Assembly: GCA_009741485.1 (NCBI GenBank)
Contig: CM019236.1
Coordinates: 53,215,278 to 53,279,277 of the forward strand
Reading direction: 5' to 3'
DNA length: 64,000 bases
Source of the DNA: Malurus cyaneus samueli
Lineage: Eukaryota; Chordata; Aves; Passeriformes; Maluridae
Shown here: positions 37,489-63,882 of the stretch, in pieces
Layout: the number at the start of each line of letters is the position of its first letter
How positions within the stretch are numbered: position 1 is the first letter of the stretch
Position numbers and translations under genes: made by a program
Notes under the pieces: generated by a model
Database searches by the model: none
What the model saw: the letters and a program-made list of their open reading frames with translations, nothing else
What the model was told of the DNA's origin: nothing

Positions 37489-37679
37489 ATGCTTATAATG
37501 CCTATTTTGGGATCTGTGGTTATTTGTCATTAATTGGAGAGCCTGGTATTTGCAAAGTCATCCCGCCCTGAATGCTAAGCACAAAGAGCATCAGACCGTC
37601 TTCAACCACCTTCATCAGATCTGGAAAAACACGGACTTTAAACATGTTCAGACGACACACACATCTCTACATGGACTAA
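37489..37679 (+). pseudogene. Frame-broken copy of PGGT1B terminal exon
   Basis: This is the counterpart of 50898-51082. Compared with that exon it is 191 instead of 185 bases and shows about eight indels, nearly all of one base and often in homopolymers (for example ggaaaac to ggaaaaac, caagag to caaagag), with only one or two substitutions. The catalytic-zinc histidine codon in DALHAY reads as Asn (AAT). The frame is lost after [17 protein letters not shown]. Confidence 0.9.
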
Positions 37680-40600
37680 TTCAGACTTGAATTTAGTTCT
37701 GGTAGCATATTGTAGCCCAGGGTTAAAAAGCCATGTATAACCAATGTGCTCTTTTAAGGGGTGCTGGAGTCATACAATCAGATCTGTGTTGCTGGCATTC
37801 ACTTTGTAGGGAGTTGCCTTCAGCAGGTTATTTCTGCATTTGAAAAGGGAAATATTTGATTATATAGGGAAGTTTGTCACCGCAGACTGTAAATGGCTTT
37901 TCAGATGGTTTACTTCTGAGAAATCCCTTGAGGCATATAAACTCATCTTAATTTTTATTTTTTTAAATTTGTGCATACTGTGTTCCAAATACATAATGGG
38001 GAAGTATTTTCAAAATTTTACATATCCATACAGTATAGACAGAACGTTGGAGTTGTTTATAATCTTAATGTTTGACATATTTTGGGTAGAGAATCTCCCG
38101 TATTAAGTCTCAGTTAAAAGTTACCTATTATTATCACAACTTTCAGATTTCCATAATCTTTGTTTTCCAAACAATAATTAAATCATAATTATTTATTAAT
38201 ATATGGACTTTAGTTGTGGGCCTTACTAAATGGATTTATAATTCTTCTGAGTAGGCTTACACAGAATGCAGGTGGATTTGATAGCCAGATAAAGAGTTTT
38301 CATCTGAAATAGTTTCTTATGTGAAATTCACTAAGCGTATGACATATTGATTTGTGTGTCATAAGAGTATTCAACCCAGTCTTTTGGAGCATGCCTGTGT
38401 GTGAGAGTAGCATTAGAACCTTGCTTCCAAAGACAATCTTTGCAATACTTTGAAGTTGTTCAACTTAGAAGTAATGATGAACATTCTTCAGCTTCTTTAG
38501 TGCTTTACAAATATGCCTTACCTTTGTATGCTTGAAGTGCTGTTCAGAGTTGAATGCGAGTAACTTTTGCAGCTGGTGTATTTTGTGGCAGGTCGGTTTG
38601 TGCATTCAGTAGACATCACGGCGTCCCTACTTGCCCCAGTCATTAACAGCACTTTTTTTTTCCTAAAGGTTCCAAAGAGAGCTGAAGGCTTCTTAAAACA
38701 GATGAAGTGTGCCATTTGCCACTGCTGAGCCCAAAGAGACAGGATATAGACCCTTTTGGTCACTAAAAGGGCTTTGGGGATAAACATGATTCCTGTTTTG
38801 CAGTGCAGGGCAAGTGAAAAGGGTAGTGTAGTTGTACCCCTATCACACATGTCACAGAGATCCAGTAGGTATCTTTAGGCTATCAGAACAATCCCAAGTG
38901 TTCAAACCTGAAGCAGCCTTCCTAGCTACCTACCTAACTTAGTGAAAAAAAAAATGAACTAGTTTTTATTTCTATAGTAGATAAATTTACATGGCAGCAT
39001 TGGGAGCATCACTAGTGATTGTGATCTGCTTGGAAGAGCAGAGGAGGAGCAGAGGGAAGGCAGTAAGATGTGTGGTGTAGATATGTCCCAGTAGGCATTT
39101 TACTTGGAGGAGGAGAGACTAAATAGTTGGAAAAATTAGGAAGCCAGGAGTACTGGAACCAAGAGAACTGTAGGGTTAGTACTGGGGAGGGGATTGAGGT
39201 TCTTGAGTGGGACTGGTGCAGAGTAAGAAATGAAAATTGAGAGATACCAAGGGTGGAGGCAAGAGAAAACAATGTGGAGTAAGAATAGAACCAAACTGGT
39301 GGAAAGCATTTGAGCTGCCAAGGATAAGATTAGGGAGCAAAAGAGTGGTACTGACTCAAGGAATATGAGGGAGTTAAGGTGGGGAGATAGAGCTTGGGAA
39401 CTGGTTTTGTTGCCCACATGCTGAGATGAAATTCGGCCGCATAAAAAGAACTAGCAAGATACGTAGAAGAGAGGATCTTCTAGGGAATCCCGTTTTCCTG
39501 GAGAGGCTTAATGGGATGTTGGTCAGCAAAGGCTTAAGTAGCTTCCCTGAGCAGAAGACTCCCATGACTCATGGAGGTCTAGCTAGATGAAAACCAAACA
39601 AGAAGAATGCTGAAGTAAAAATTGTTCAAAATAGCACAATATTTGCTTGTCATGACGAGACGGTGACCACAAGTTGGCTTGTAGGATGAGTTTCTGTGAC
39701 CTGGTGTAGTTACTACGAAGATGAGATGCTATTGTAGCTAACCATCCCCACTATTGCTTCTCTGCCTTGCTGGTGAACCATGTTTTTGTTTTTTAGCATT
39801 TACTGCATACCCTGTTAGAGGGAATAGCTTTGAATTTCGGAAGAGTTTAATGAGACGTTCTTAGTCTCTGCTGGGAAACAGCAAATACTTGTTCTTGCTT
39901 AGCTTCATGAGGAAATACATATTTGATTATTGTGAGGCAAATCCATACTTGCAATATCATAAACTATGGTTCCTGCACTACATGTGACCAGGTTCTCATC
40001 TGTGAAAGACATTAGGGTCCCCCAGCAGAAAATAAGGGGGGTAACAGTGAAAAAATCGTATTATGTGGACAAGAATTTAAATTCTCAAGGCAAGTAATTT
40101 AACTGTTTTCTGCTTCAAAAAGCAGCTAACATTTCCTGTATCTGTAAGCTACTCTGGGTTCTATATATGGATTTTACATTTCCTGTCTCCTTGGCTCCCA
40201 GTTAGTCCACAACTCTTCCTGAACTAAAGAACAGCATCTTTTCAAGCTGCATGTTGTCAGAAGAGCTACCCTTTCCTAAAGGTTGCACCAGGCATATTTG
40301 TGTCTTGTTAACTCCCAAAGTTTGATGAAGGCAAAATATGTATACCTGCACCCCACACTGAGTATCTAATTACTGGTATGAAATCTTTAATCTTTTTTAA
40401 GTTGACAAAAGTCTGTGCTGATAACCAACTCTGCATGCTTGATTTGCCATTTTAACTGCCCCAATTGATGTCAGGCAAACAAATGATGATCATTGAATGT
40501 TCCCGTGTAGCAGACTGGATTTCATGTATTGAATTGCCTCTCTGATTTTTGTGGTTTATTGTGTCTTCTGACTAGAAAAATGTTAGATGAGAAATCAATA

Positions 40601-42116
40601 GACAGGAGTTTCACAGAAGTCCATAGCCTAAAATCACTTTTAAAGGGGATACTTCCAAACACAGTTAAAACTTAAACGTGAACTGTGAACTTAAATGTAG
40701 CTAGAAAAAGCAAACCATGTGATTATTACCTACCTCTAACCACAGCTTTACATTGCTGAGGCTGAACCTACGTAAGAAATTAATGCATTAAATGGCTTTA
40801 CCATGTGCTTGAGGATGTCAAACCTCTTGGCTATCAGGCTGACATATGTGAGTACCTCGATCCTATCTGAAACATTCCCCAACTATATCTGTGGACCTGG
40901 TTTCTCTTCCAGAAAAACAGCTAAAAAAAGGTATGTTGAACAAAGGAAGTTAAATATATCTTTTCAATAGGATCTGAGGACTGGGGATTTAAACATTGTC
41001 ATTAGGGCTTTCAGGGCCTCTTGATTTGTACATAGATGCTGGCAAATATGATAACACCATTTTGGAAAACTGCTGCTAAGTGTGTTTGTATTTATGAATT
41101 TTCATTTTGAGAACTGTTTTTTTCTAAATGGAACAATCATCATCACTGAAAAAAACTAGTAAGTAAATGAGGCATTGCAGAAATACCTAAACTATGTATG
41201 CTGAAGCACATATTAAGAGTACCTTGCTCCATGCTCTGATGCCCAAGGTAAAAGGCTGAGAGAGGCTGAAAAAGCTACATTAGGTGTGCTTCCTCCATGG
41301 GTACCAGTATAAAAATTAAATTCTAAATTAAATGTAAAATTTGTGTTCTTGAAAAATCTATTTCAACTTTGTTCTGAGTGAGCCATTCAGTAAGGGGTTA
41401 TCTAGTGTAGAATGGAAGAAACAAAAATTTCTAAAGTCAGAGCTTTTGTAGGCACACCATCTCCTGGCATTTTGGAGGAACCTGCTGTTGGGTGTCCCTG
41501 TGGAGGTCAAAGAGATGTCAGGACACGCATGACAAGGAGAGAGACCTTGTAAGAAAATGCTATTGCTGAAAGCAAGATAATATGAAACATGTCCAAAATT
41601 CATCAGTTGAATGAGATTAATGGTCTGTTTAGCTTGATACTAATTACTGTATTGGTTCTGAAAAGCTGTTTTTTTGCTGTTGCAAGAAGAGACCGCTTAA
41701 CAAGTTTTCCTCACCTTAGACAACATTGAGTGTAAAAGAAAGTCAACATCTTTATACTAAATGGTTATTAAATTACTCCACTGAGTGGTTACAGTATGTT
41801 GTAGATGTACACTTTCTGTTGACCATTTTAAAGCTTTTGTCTTCCAAGTTTCTGTTTGCCTGATTAGTTTCTGAGTTTTAATAAAAATCAATGAACTGTT
41901 GGGAAACTGAAGGAAAACTGTACCCCCTGTAACTGTAGCTCTTGTCATGTCTTTTTTTTCCAAGTACATGTTCTGGGTGAGGATCTGTCTTCCTGAAGGT
42001 GTAGAAAATGACAACCTCCAAATTTTTCAAGCTGAACCCACCAAAGGCAGCAAACCGTGACACTCTTGATTTATTTTTGAGGCGCTGTAAAAGTGCTTTG
42101 ACACCTACATTGAGGG

Positions 42117-43400
42117 CATCATAGAATCATGGAATAGGTTGGGTTGGAAGGGACATTAAGGATCATCTTTCCAACCCCTGCCATGGAGGCATTCATTAGA
42201 TCCAGGTTTCAGAGTCCATTCATGGCTTGAATACTTCAGGATGGGGCATCCACAGCTTCTCTGGGCAAACGTGCTCCAGTGCCTCACCCTCTCACAGTGA
42301 AAATTTCTTCCAAATCACTAAATTCACTCTCTTGTCATTTAGGCCATTCCCTTGTCCTGTCACTTCATCCCTTGTAAAAAGTCCCTCTCCAATTTTTTGT
42401 AGGTCCCTTTGGGTACTGGAAGGTGCTATAAGGTCTCCCTGTGGCCGAACAATCCCCTCTCAGCCTGTTTTCATAGGAGGGATGTTCCAGCCTTCTGATC
42501 ACCTTCATGGCCTCCTCTGCTGCACACACTCCAAAAGGTCCATGTCCTCCTCTTGAGGATCCCAGAGCTGGACACAGCATCCAAACAGGATCTCACCAGA
42601 GCACAGCAGAGCAGAGGGGCACAATCCCTTCCCTCCCCTGCTGCCACGTTGCTTTGGATGCAGCCCAGGACACGTTGGCTCTCTGGGCTGGCAGTGCACC
42701 TGTGGGTCATGTCCAGCCTCTCACCCACAGCACCAAGTCCTTCTCGTGCTCTCTGTCCGTTGCCCAGCCTGTCCTCTGTCTTCAGACCTTGCACTGGGCT
42801 TTGTTGACTCCATGAGGCTCTCACAACCCCTTCTCAGTCTGTCAAGGTCCTGGTGGATGCATCCCTCCCAGTGTGTGGGCAGCACCACACAGCTCAGTGT
42901 TCATTGCACAGCTGTGCCACTGTCCCTGCTGCCCACAGGATGTCAACTGTGCCAGTCCCAGACCACGTTGCACAAGGCCAGTCATCAGCTCTCAGACATT
43001 TAGTGTTGACCACAACTCTTTAGTAAGACAATACAGCCCATTCCTTATCCATCAAGTGGTCCAGCTCTCCAGCTGAGAGCAAGGATGGCATATGGGACAG
43101 TGTCAAAGCTTTAACAAGTCCACATGTATGCTGTCACTTGCCCTTGCTGCATCCATCCATGTAGCATTAGAAGGCCACCAAAATTTCAGGCACAATTGGC
43201 CCTTAGTGAGGCCATGCTGGCTGTCAACAGGCACCTACTTATTTTCCAGTGCTTAGCATAGTTTTTAGGAGGATTTGCTCCATCATCATGCCTTCCACCA
43301 AGGTGAGACTGGCCTCCTTTAAAATGTCTGTCTGTAGGCTCTGTACTTGGGAATGGGACTGGACAGAAGTAGGCATTGTCACTGGAGAACAAGTAGGAAT
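42117..43400 (-). mobile_element. CR1 LINE, minus orientation (left-arm copy)
   Basis: The plus strand starts with the reversed CR1 3' end ('atagaatcatggaatagg', 'ttgggttggaagggacat') and runs back into the reverse-transcriptase region. It mirrors 45150-46445. Many single-base deletions relative to the right copy break frames that are longer there. Confidence 0.85.
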
Positions 43401-43539
43401 CTGGGAAGAAAATGGTCCTGACTTTCAGTAAAAAGAGGAAGTTCCCTCTAGGAAGAGAAAATCTGTGGTGACAGTCTGTATGCTCTCACTTTGAGAATTA
43501 AAAATGTTAAGGAAAGAACTTTCACCTTGCCAAGTAAGT

Positions 43540-44114
43540 TGTTTCTATTTCTGGCACAGCATTGGTGCTGTCTCCCCAATATTCTTGCCTGCCCAGTCAG
43601 TAGGGTAAGGGTGGGTACAATTCTGGGAGGGACACAGCCCCCCCTGACCCCAACTGATCCAAGGGTATTCCATAGCACACGGACCTGCTCAGATATAACC
43701 GTAAAACAAGGAGAGAACGGGGGCATTTTTTATTTACTATTATTTACTAAATGTACTATTTACTATTTATTTACTAAATGTTCGCCTTCTGGAGCAGCCC
43801 CTCCACATGCTGAGGCCCTGTTCTGAGAAGAGGCTGAACATCGCTCGCAATGGGAAGTAGAAAATAAACCTATTTTTTTTCTTTGCTTATGCAAGTGCAA
43901 ACTCTCACTTTTGCAGTAAACTGTCTTATCTCAACCTATGAGTCCTTTTCCGTCTTATTTTCTCTCCTGAAGAGCTGCTAAGGAGAGTGACAGAGTGGCT
44001 TGGCAGGCACCTGGTGCCCAACCCAGGTGAACCCACACACCTGTGCACCAATGAAGCACTTTTGGGTGCTCAGTCTGGGAGAGCACGGAGGCTTCCATGA
44101 GGCAGTTTCTGTAT
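43540..44114 (+). mobile_element. Avian ERV LTR plus start of leader, plus orientation
   Basis: LTR landmarks occur in order: 'ggagggacacagcc', 'ctgaccccaactgatccaag', 'ggtattccatagcac', a degraded TATA region, 'tgggaagtagaaaataaa', 'ttgcttatgcaagtgcaa', 'taaactgtcttatctcaacc', 'gagagtgacagagtgg'. A primer-binding-site-like TGGTGCCCAACCCA follows at 44012-44025, and then leader up to the N gap. The 5' limit is uncertain. No gag or pol sequence is visible. Confidence 0.75.
43882..44114 (+). repeat. Direct repeat flanking the N gap, copy 1
   Basis: This 233-base segment (LTR R/U5 plus leader) is repeated base for base at 44143-44375 on the other side of the gap, in the same orientation. Confidence 0.95.
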
Positions 44115-44139
44115 NNNNNNNNNNNNNNNNNNNNNNNNN
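44115..44139. other. Assembly gap, exactly 25 N
   Basis: It is a placeholder gap at the centre of the inverted repeat. Some long-read gap-filling tools use a fixed 25-N size to mark a gap closed from both sides without a consistent join. That is my recollection of tool behaviour, not something the sequence shows. Confidence 0.98.
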
Positions 44140-44142
44140 TCT

Positions 44143-44375
44143 TTTGCTTATGCAAGTGCAAACTCTCACTTTTGCAGTAAACTGTCTTATCTCAACCTAT
44201 GAGTCCTTTTCCGTCTTATTTTCTCTCCTGAAGAGCTGCTAAGGAGAGTGACAGAGTGGCTTGGCAGGCACCTGGTGCCCAACCCAGGTGAACCCACACA
44301 CCTGTGCACCAATGAAGCACTTTTGGGTGCTCAGTCTGGGAGAGCACGGAGGCTTCCATGAGGCAGTTTCTGTAT
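44143..44375 (+). repeat. Direct repeat flanking the N gap, copy 2
   Basis: It is identical to 43882-44114. It continues without a break into 44376-44604, so on this side the ERV leader is longer than on the left side. Confidence 0.95.
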
Positions 44376-44604
44376 GATCCACCCGGGCTTCCATCCGGAA
44401 CTCTCCCTGTGTTCTCTTTGCTCCAGCGCATGAGACAAAGCTCTGCCCTCACCCTCGGAGGGAGGATCCCACCTTGTCCTTTATTAGTGAACTCTGCAAA
44501 AGCAAAAGTTTGAAGTGAACGTGGCAGAACAGAAGGCAATTTTTTCGTGGTTTATCACCCTTCCTGAGTGCTTGTGGGACAGGAGCAGTGCTTTACCCTG
44601 CCTA
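44376..44604 (+). repeat. Segment inverted relative to 32376-32603
   Basis: It is the reverse complement of the sequence just outside the left arm and lies directly downstream of the ERV leader repeat. It stops at 'ttaccctgcctaa', followed after a short A-rich run by the reversed LTR of the right arm. Confidence 0.85.
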
Positions 44605-44616
44605 AACTATATGCAC

Positions 44617-45010
44617 AAAAAAAAAAATAGGTTTATTTTCTACTTCCCATTGGCGAGCGATGTTCAGCCTCTTCTCAGAACAGGGCCTCAGCATGTGGAG
44701 GGGCTGCTCCAGAAGGCGAACATTTAGTAAATAAATAGTAAATAGTACATTTAGTAAATAAATAGTAAATAAAAAATGCCCCCGTTCCTCCTCCTTGTCT
44801 TAGCGTTTATATCTGAGCAGGTACCGTGTGCTATGGAATACCCCTTGGATCAGTTGGGGTCAGCTGGGGGGGCTGTGTCCCCTCCCAGAATTGTACCCAC
44901 CCTTACCCTACTGACTGGGCAGGCAAGAATATTGGGGAGACAGCACCAATGCTGTGCCAGAAATAGAAACAACTTACTTGGCAAGGTGAAAGTTCTTTCC
45001 TTAACATTTT
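44617..45010 (-). mobile_element. ERV LTR remnant (U3-R), minus orientation
   Basis: It is the reverse complement of the left-arm LTR up to the polyadenylation-signal region: reversed 'aataaacctattttt' at its left end, then reversed 'ggtattccatagcac', 'ctgaccccaactgatccaag' and 'gggaggggacacagcc'. U5 is absent in this orientation. Confidence 0.7.
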
Positions 45011-45149
45011 TAATTCTCAAAGTGAGAGCATACAGACTGTCACCACAGATTTTCTCTTCCTAGAGGAACTTCCTCTTTTTACTGAAAGTCAGGACCATTT
45101 TCTTCCCCAGATTCCTACTTGTTCTCCAGTGACAATGCCTACTTCTGTC

Positions 45150-46445
45150 CAGTCCCATTCCCAAGTACAGAGCCTACAGACAGACATTTTAAAGGAGGCC
45201 AGTCTCACCTTGGTGGAAGGCATGATGATGGAGCAAATCCTCCTAAAAACTATGCTAAGGCACGTGGAAAATAAGTAGGTGCCTTGTGACAGCCAGCATG
45301 GCCTCACTAAGGGCCAATTGTGCCTGACAATTTTGGTGGCCTTCTAAAATGGGCCTACATGGATGGATGCAGCAAGGGCAAGTGACAGCATACATGTGGA
45401 CTTGTGTAAAGCCTTTGACACTGTCCCATATGCCATCCTTGCTCTCAGCTGGAGAGCTGGACCACTTGATGGATAAGGAATGGGCTGTATGGTCTTACTC
45501 AAGAGTTGTGGTCAACACTAAATGTCTGAGAGCAGTGATGACTGGCCTTGTGCAGAGGCTGGTCCTGGGACTGGCACAGTTTGACATCCTGTGGGCAGCA
45601 GGGACAGTGGCACTAGTGTGCAATGACACTGAGCTGTGTGGTGCTGCCCACACACTGGGAGGGATGGCATCCACCAGGGACCTGGACAGACTTGAGAAGG
45701 AGGATTGTGAGAGCCTCATGGATTTCAACACAGCCCAGTGCAAGGTCCTGAAGACAGGAGGACAGGCTGGGCAACGGACTGAGAGCACTGAGAAGGACTT
45801 GGGGGTGCTGTGGGTGAGAGGCTGGACATGACCCGGCCATGGCACTGCCAGCCCAGAGAGCCAAACGTGTCCTGGGCTGCTCCAAAACAGCGGCAGCAGG
45901 GGAGGGAAGGATTGTGCCCCTCTGCTCTTGCTCTGCTTGGTGAGATCCTGTTTGAGTGCTGTGTCCAGCTCTGGGATCCTCAAGAGAGAGAATGGACCTT
46001 TTGGAGTCGTGTGCAGCAGAGGAGGCCATGAAGTGAGTCAGAAGGCGTGGAACACCCTCTCTATGAAAACAGGCTGAGAGGGGATTGTTCGGCCACAGGG
46101 AGACCTTATAGCACCTTCCAGTACCCAAAGGGACCCTACAAAAAAATGGAGAGGGACTTTTTACAAGGGCATGAAGTGACAGGACAAGCGGGAATGGCTT
46201 AAGACTGAAAGAGAGTGAATTTAGATATTTGGAAGAAATTCTTCACTGTGAGAGTGGTGAGGCACTGGGAGCACGTTTGCCCAGAGAAGCTGTGGATGCC
46301 CCATCCTGTGAAGTGTTCAAATCCAGATATGACTGGCTCTGAACAGCCTGATCTAGTGGGAGGTGTCCCTACCCATGGCAGGGGGGTTGGAATGGATGAT
46401 CCTTAATGTCCCTTCCAACCCAACCTATTCCATGATTCTATGATG
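45150..46445 (+). mobile_element. CR1 LINE, plus orientation, 5'-truncated
   Basis: Reverse-transcriptase-like CR1 sequence ('gatgatggagcaaatcctcc', then an open frame at 45349-45831 with LCNDTELCGAAHTLGG-like CR1 features) is followed by the 3' end 'gggaggtgtccctacccatg', 'ccttccaacccaacctattc', 'catgattctatgatg'. The frame is interrupted, so the element is dead. Confidence 0.85.
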
Positions 46446-49400
46446 CCCTCAATGTAGGTGTCAAAGCACTTTTACAGCGCCTCAAAAATAAATCAAGAGT
46501 GTCACGGTTTGCTGCCTTTGGTGGGTTCAGCTTGAAAAATTTGGAGGTTGTCATTTTCTACACCTTCAGGAAGACAGATCCTCACCCAGAACATGTAACT
46601 TGGAAAAAAAAGACATGACAAGAGCTACAGTTCACAGGGAGTTACAGGGTTTTCCTTCAGTTTCCCAACAGTTCATTGATTTTTATTAAAACTCAGAAAC
46701 TAATCAGGCAAACAGAAACTTGGAAGACAAAAGCTTTAAAATGGTCAACAGAAAGTGTACATCTACAACATACTGTAACCACTCAGTGGAGTAATTTAAT
46801 AACCATTTAGTATAAAGATGTTGACTTTCTTTTACACTCAATGTTGTCTAAGGTGAGGAAAACTTGTTAAGCGGTCTCTTCTTGCAACAGCAAAAAAACA
46901 GCTTTTCAGAACCAATACAGTAATTAGTATCAAGCTAAACAGACCATTAATCTCATTCAACTGATGAATTTTGGACATGTTTCATATTATCTTGCTTTCA
47001 GCAATAGCATTTTCTTACAAGGTCTCTCTCCTTGTCATGCGTGTCCTGACATCTCTTTGACCTCCACAGGGACACCCAACAGCAGGTTCCTCCAAAATGC
47101 CAGGAGATGGTGTGCCTACAAAAGCTCTGACTTTAGAAATTTTTGTTTCTTCCATTCTACACTAGATAACCCCTTACTGAATGGCTCACTCAGAACAAAG
47201 TTGAAATAGATTTTTCAGGAAACACAAATGTTTTTACATTTAATTTAGAATTTAATTTTTATACTGGTACCCATGGAGGAAGCACACCTAATGTAGCTTT
47301 TTCAGCCTCTCTCAGCCTTTTACCTTGGGCATCAGAGCATGGAGCAAGGTACTCTTAATATGTGCTTCAGCATACATAGTTTAGGTATTTCTGCAATGCC
47401 TCATTTACTTACTAGTTTTTTTCAGTGATGATGATTGTTCCATTTAGAAAAAAACAGTTCTCAAAATGAAAATTCATAAATACAAACACACTTAGCAGCA
47501 GTTTTCCAAAATGGTGTTATCATATTTGCCAGCATCTATGTACAAATCAAGAGGCCCTGAAAGCCCTAATGACAATGTTTAAATCCCCAGTCCTCAGATC
47601 CTATTGAAAAGATATATTTAACTTCCTTTGTTCAACATACCTTTTTTTAGCTGTTTTTCTGGAAGAGAAACCAGGTCCACAGATATAGTTGGGGAATGTT
47701 TCAGATAGGATCGAGGTACTCACATATGTCAGCCTGATAGCCAAGAGGTTTGACATCCTCAAGCACATGGTAAAGCCATTTAATGCATTAATTTCTTACG
47801 TAGGTTCAGCCTCAGCAATGTAAAGCTGTGGTTAGAGGTAGGTAATAATCACATGGTTTGCTTTTTCTAGCTACATTTAAGTTCACAGTTCACGTTTAAG
47901 TTTTAACTGTGTTTGGAAGTATCCCCTTTAAAAGTGATTTTAGGCTATGGACTTCTGTGAAACTCCTGTCTATTGATTTCTCATCTAACATTTTTCTAGT
48001 CAGAAGACACAATAAACCACAAAAATCAGAGAGGCAATTCAATACATGCAGAATCCAGATGTCTGCTACACGGGAACATTCAATGATCATCATTTGTTTG
48101 CCTGACATCAATTGGGGCAGTTAAAATGGCAAATCAAGCATGCAGAGTTGGTTATCAGCACAGACTTTTGTCAACTTAAAAAAGATTAAAGATTTCATAC
48201 CAGTAATTAGATACTCAGTGTGGGGTGCAGGTATACATATTTTGCCTTCATCAAACTTTGGGAGTTAACAAGACACAAATATGCCTGGTGCAACCTTTAG
48301 GAAAGGGTAGCTCTTCTGACAACATGCAGCTTGAAAAGATGCTGTTCTTTAGTTCAGGAAGAGTTGTGGACTAACTGGGAGCCAAGGAGACAGGAAATGT
48401 AAAATCCATATATAGAACCCAGAGTAGCTTACAGATACAGGAAATGTTAGCTGCTTTTTGAAGCAGAAAACAGTTAAATTACTTGCCTTGAGAATTTAAA
48501 TTCTTGTCCACATAATACGATTTTTTCACTGTTACCCCCCTTATTTTCTGCTGGGGGACCCTAATGTCTTTCACAGATGAGAACCTGGTCACATGTAGTG
48601 CAGGAACCATAGTTTATGATATTGCAAGTATGGATTTGCCTCACAATAATCAAATATGTATTTCCTCATGAAGCTAAGCAAGAACAAGTATTTGCTGTTT
48701 CCCAGCAGAGACTAAGAACGTCTCATTAAACTCTTCCGAAATTCAAAGCTATTCCCTCTAACAGGGTATGCAGTAAATGCTAAAAAACAAAAACATGGTT
48801 CACCAGCAAGGCAGAGAAGCAATAGTGGGGATGGTTAGCTACAATAGCATCTCATCTTCGTAGTAACTACACCAGGTCACAGAAACTCATCCTACAAGCC
48901 AACTTGTGGTCACCGTCTCGTCATGACAAGCAAATATTGTGCTATTTTGAACAATTTTTACTTCAGCATTCTTCTTGTTTGGTTTTCATCTAGCTAGACC
49001 TCCATGAGTCATGGGAGTCTTCTGCTCAGGGAAGCTACTTAAGCCTTTGCTGACCAACATCCCATTAAGCCTCTCCAGGAAAACGGGATTCCCTAGAAGA
49101 TCCTCTCTTCTACGTATCTTGCTAGTTCTTTTTATGCGGCCGAATTTCATCTCAGCATGTGGGCAACAAAACCAGTTCCCAAGCTCTATCTCCCCACCTT
49201 AACTCCCTCATATTCCTTGAGTCAGTACCACTCTTTTGCTCCCTAATCTTATCCTTGGCAGCTCAAATGCTTTCCACCAGTTTGGTTCTATTCTTACTCC
49301 ACATTGTTTTCTCTTGCCTCCACCCTTGGTATCTCTCAATTTTCATTTCTTACTCTGCACCAGTCCCACTCAAGAACCTCAATCCCCTCCCCAGTACTAA

Positions 49401-50385
49401 CCCTACAGTTCTCTTGGTTCCAGTACTCCTGGCTTCCTAATTTTTCCAACTATTTAGTCTCTCCTCCTCCAAGTAAAATGCCTACTGGGACATATCTACA
49501 CCACACATCTTACTGCCTTCCCTCTGCTCCTCCTCTGCTCTTCCAAGCAGATCACAATCACTAGTGATGCTCCCAATGCTGCCATGTAAATTTATCTACT
49601 ATAGAAATAAAAACTAGTTCATTTTTTTTTTCACTAAGTTAGGTAGGTAGCTAGGAAGGCTGCTTCAGGTTTGAACACTTGGGATTGTTCTGATAGCCTA
49701 AAGATACCTACTGGATCTCTGTGACATGTGTGATAGGGGTACAACTACACTACCCTTTTCACTTGCCCTGCACTGCAAAACAGGAATCATGTTTATCCCC
49801 AAAGCCCTTTTAGTGACCAAAAGGGTCTATATCCTGTCTCTTTGGGCTCAGCAGTGGCAAATGGCACACTTCATCTGTTTTAAGAAGCCTTCAGCTCTCT
49901 TTGGAACCTTTAGGAAAAAAAAAGTGCTGTTAATGACTGGCAAGTAGGACGCCGTGATGTCTACTGAATGCACAAACCGACCTGCCACAAATACACCAGC
50001 TGCAAAGTTACTCGCTTCAACTCTGAACAGCACTTCAAGCATACAAAGTAAGGCACTAGTAAAGCACTAAAGAAGCTGAGAATGTTCATCATTACTCTAA
50101 GTTGAACAACTTCAAAGTATTGCAAAGGATTGTCTTTGGAAGCAGGTTCTAATGCTACTCTCACACACAGGCATGCTTCCAAAAGACTGGGTTGAATATC
50201 TCTTATTGACACACATCAATATGTCATACGCTTAGTGAATTTCACATGAAGAAACTATTTCAGATGAAAACTCTTTATCTGGCTATCAATCCACTGCATC
50301 TGTGTAAAGCCTACTCAGAAGAATTATCAAATCCATTTAGTAAGGCCACACAACTTTAAAAGTCCAGTATATTGAATAAAATAAT
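46446..50385. other. Downstream flank of PGGT1B
   Basis: This is AT-rich, single-copy-looking sequence, mirrored almost base for base at about 38.2-42.1 kb. Open frames here (for example 49011-49202, 49159-49440, 49304-49564) match equal frames in the mirror arm because the DNA is duplicated; I recognise no protein. Confidence 0.7.
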
Positions 50386-50391
50386 TTTATT
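50386..50391 (-). terminator. Candidate PGGT1B polyadenylation signal
   Basis: An AATAAA on the minus strand about 510 bases after the PGGT1B stop codon, in AT-rich sequence. It is the first clear hexamer I noticed downstream, but other sites could be used. Confidence 0.3.
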
Positions 50392-50897
50392 TGTATTTAA
50401 TTAATTTGTTTTTGAAAACAAAGATTATGGAATCTGAAAGTTGATAATAATAGGTAACTTTTAACTGAGACTTAATACGGGAGATTCTCTACCCAAAAAT
50501 ATGTCAAACATTAAGATTATAAAGAACTCCAACGTTCTGTGCTATACTGTATGATATGTAAACAATTTTGAAAATACTTCCCCATTATGTATTTTGACAC
50601 AGTATGCACAAATTTAAAAAAATAAAATTAAGATGAAGTTTATATGCCTCAAGGGATTTCTCAGAAGTAAAGCCATCTGAAAAGCCATTTACAGTCTGCG
50701 GTGACAAACTTCTATATAATCAAAATATTTCCCTTTTCACAATGCAGAATAACCTGCTGAAGGCAACTCCCTATCAAAGTGATGCCAGCAACACAGATCT
50801 GATTGTATGACTCCAGCACTTAAAAGAGCACATTGGTTATACATGGCTTTTAACCCTGGGCTACAATTATGCTACCAGAACTAAATTCAAGTCTGAA

Positions 50898-63882
<12,985 letters not shown>

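Noticed and set aside
45349..46128. 160-171 codon open frames at 45.3-46.1 kb
   Set aside because: They belong to the CR1 element, sense or antisense, and are interrupted.
49011..49564. Paired identical open frames in both arms (39.0-39.6 and 49.0-49.6 kb)
   Set aside because: Their identity reflects duplication of the DNA, not protein conservation; no recognisable domain.
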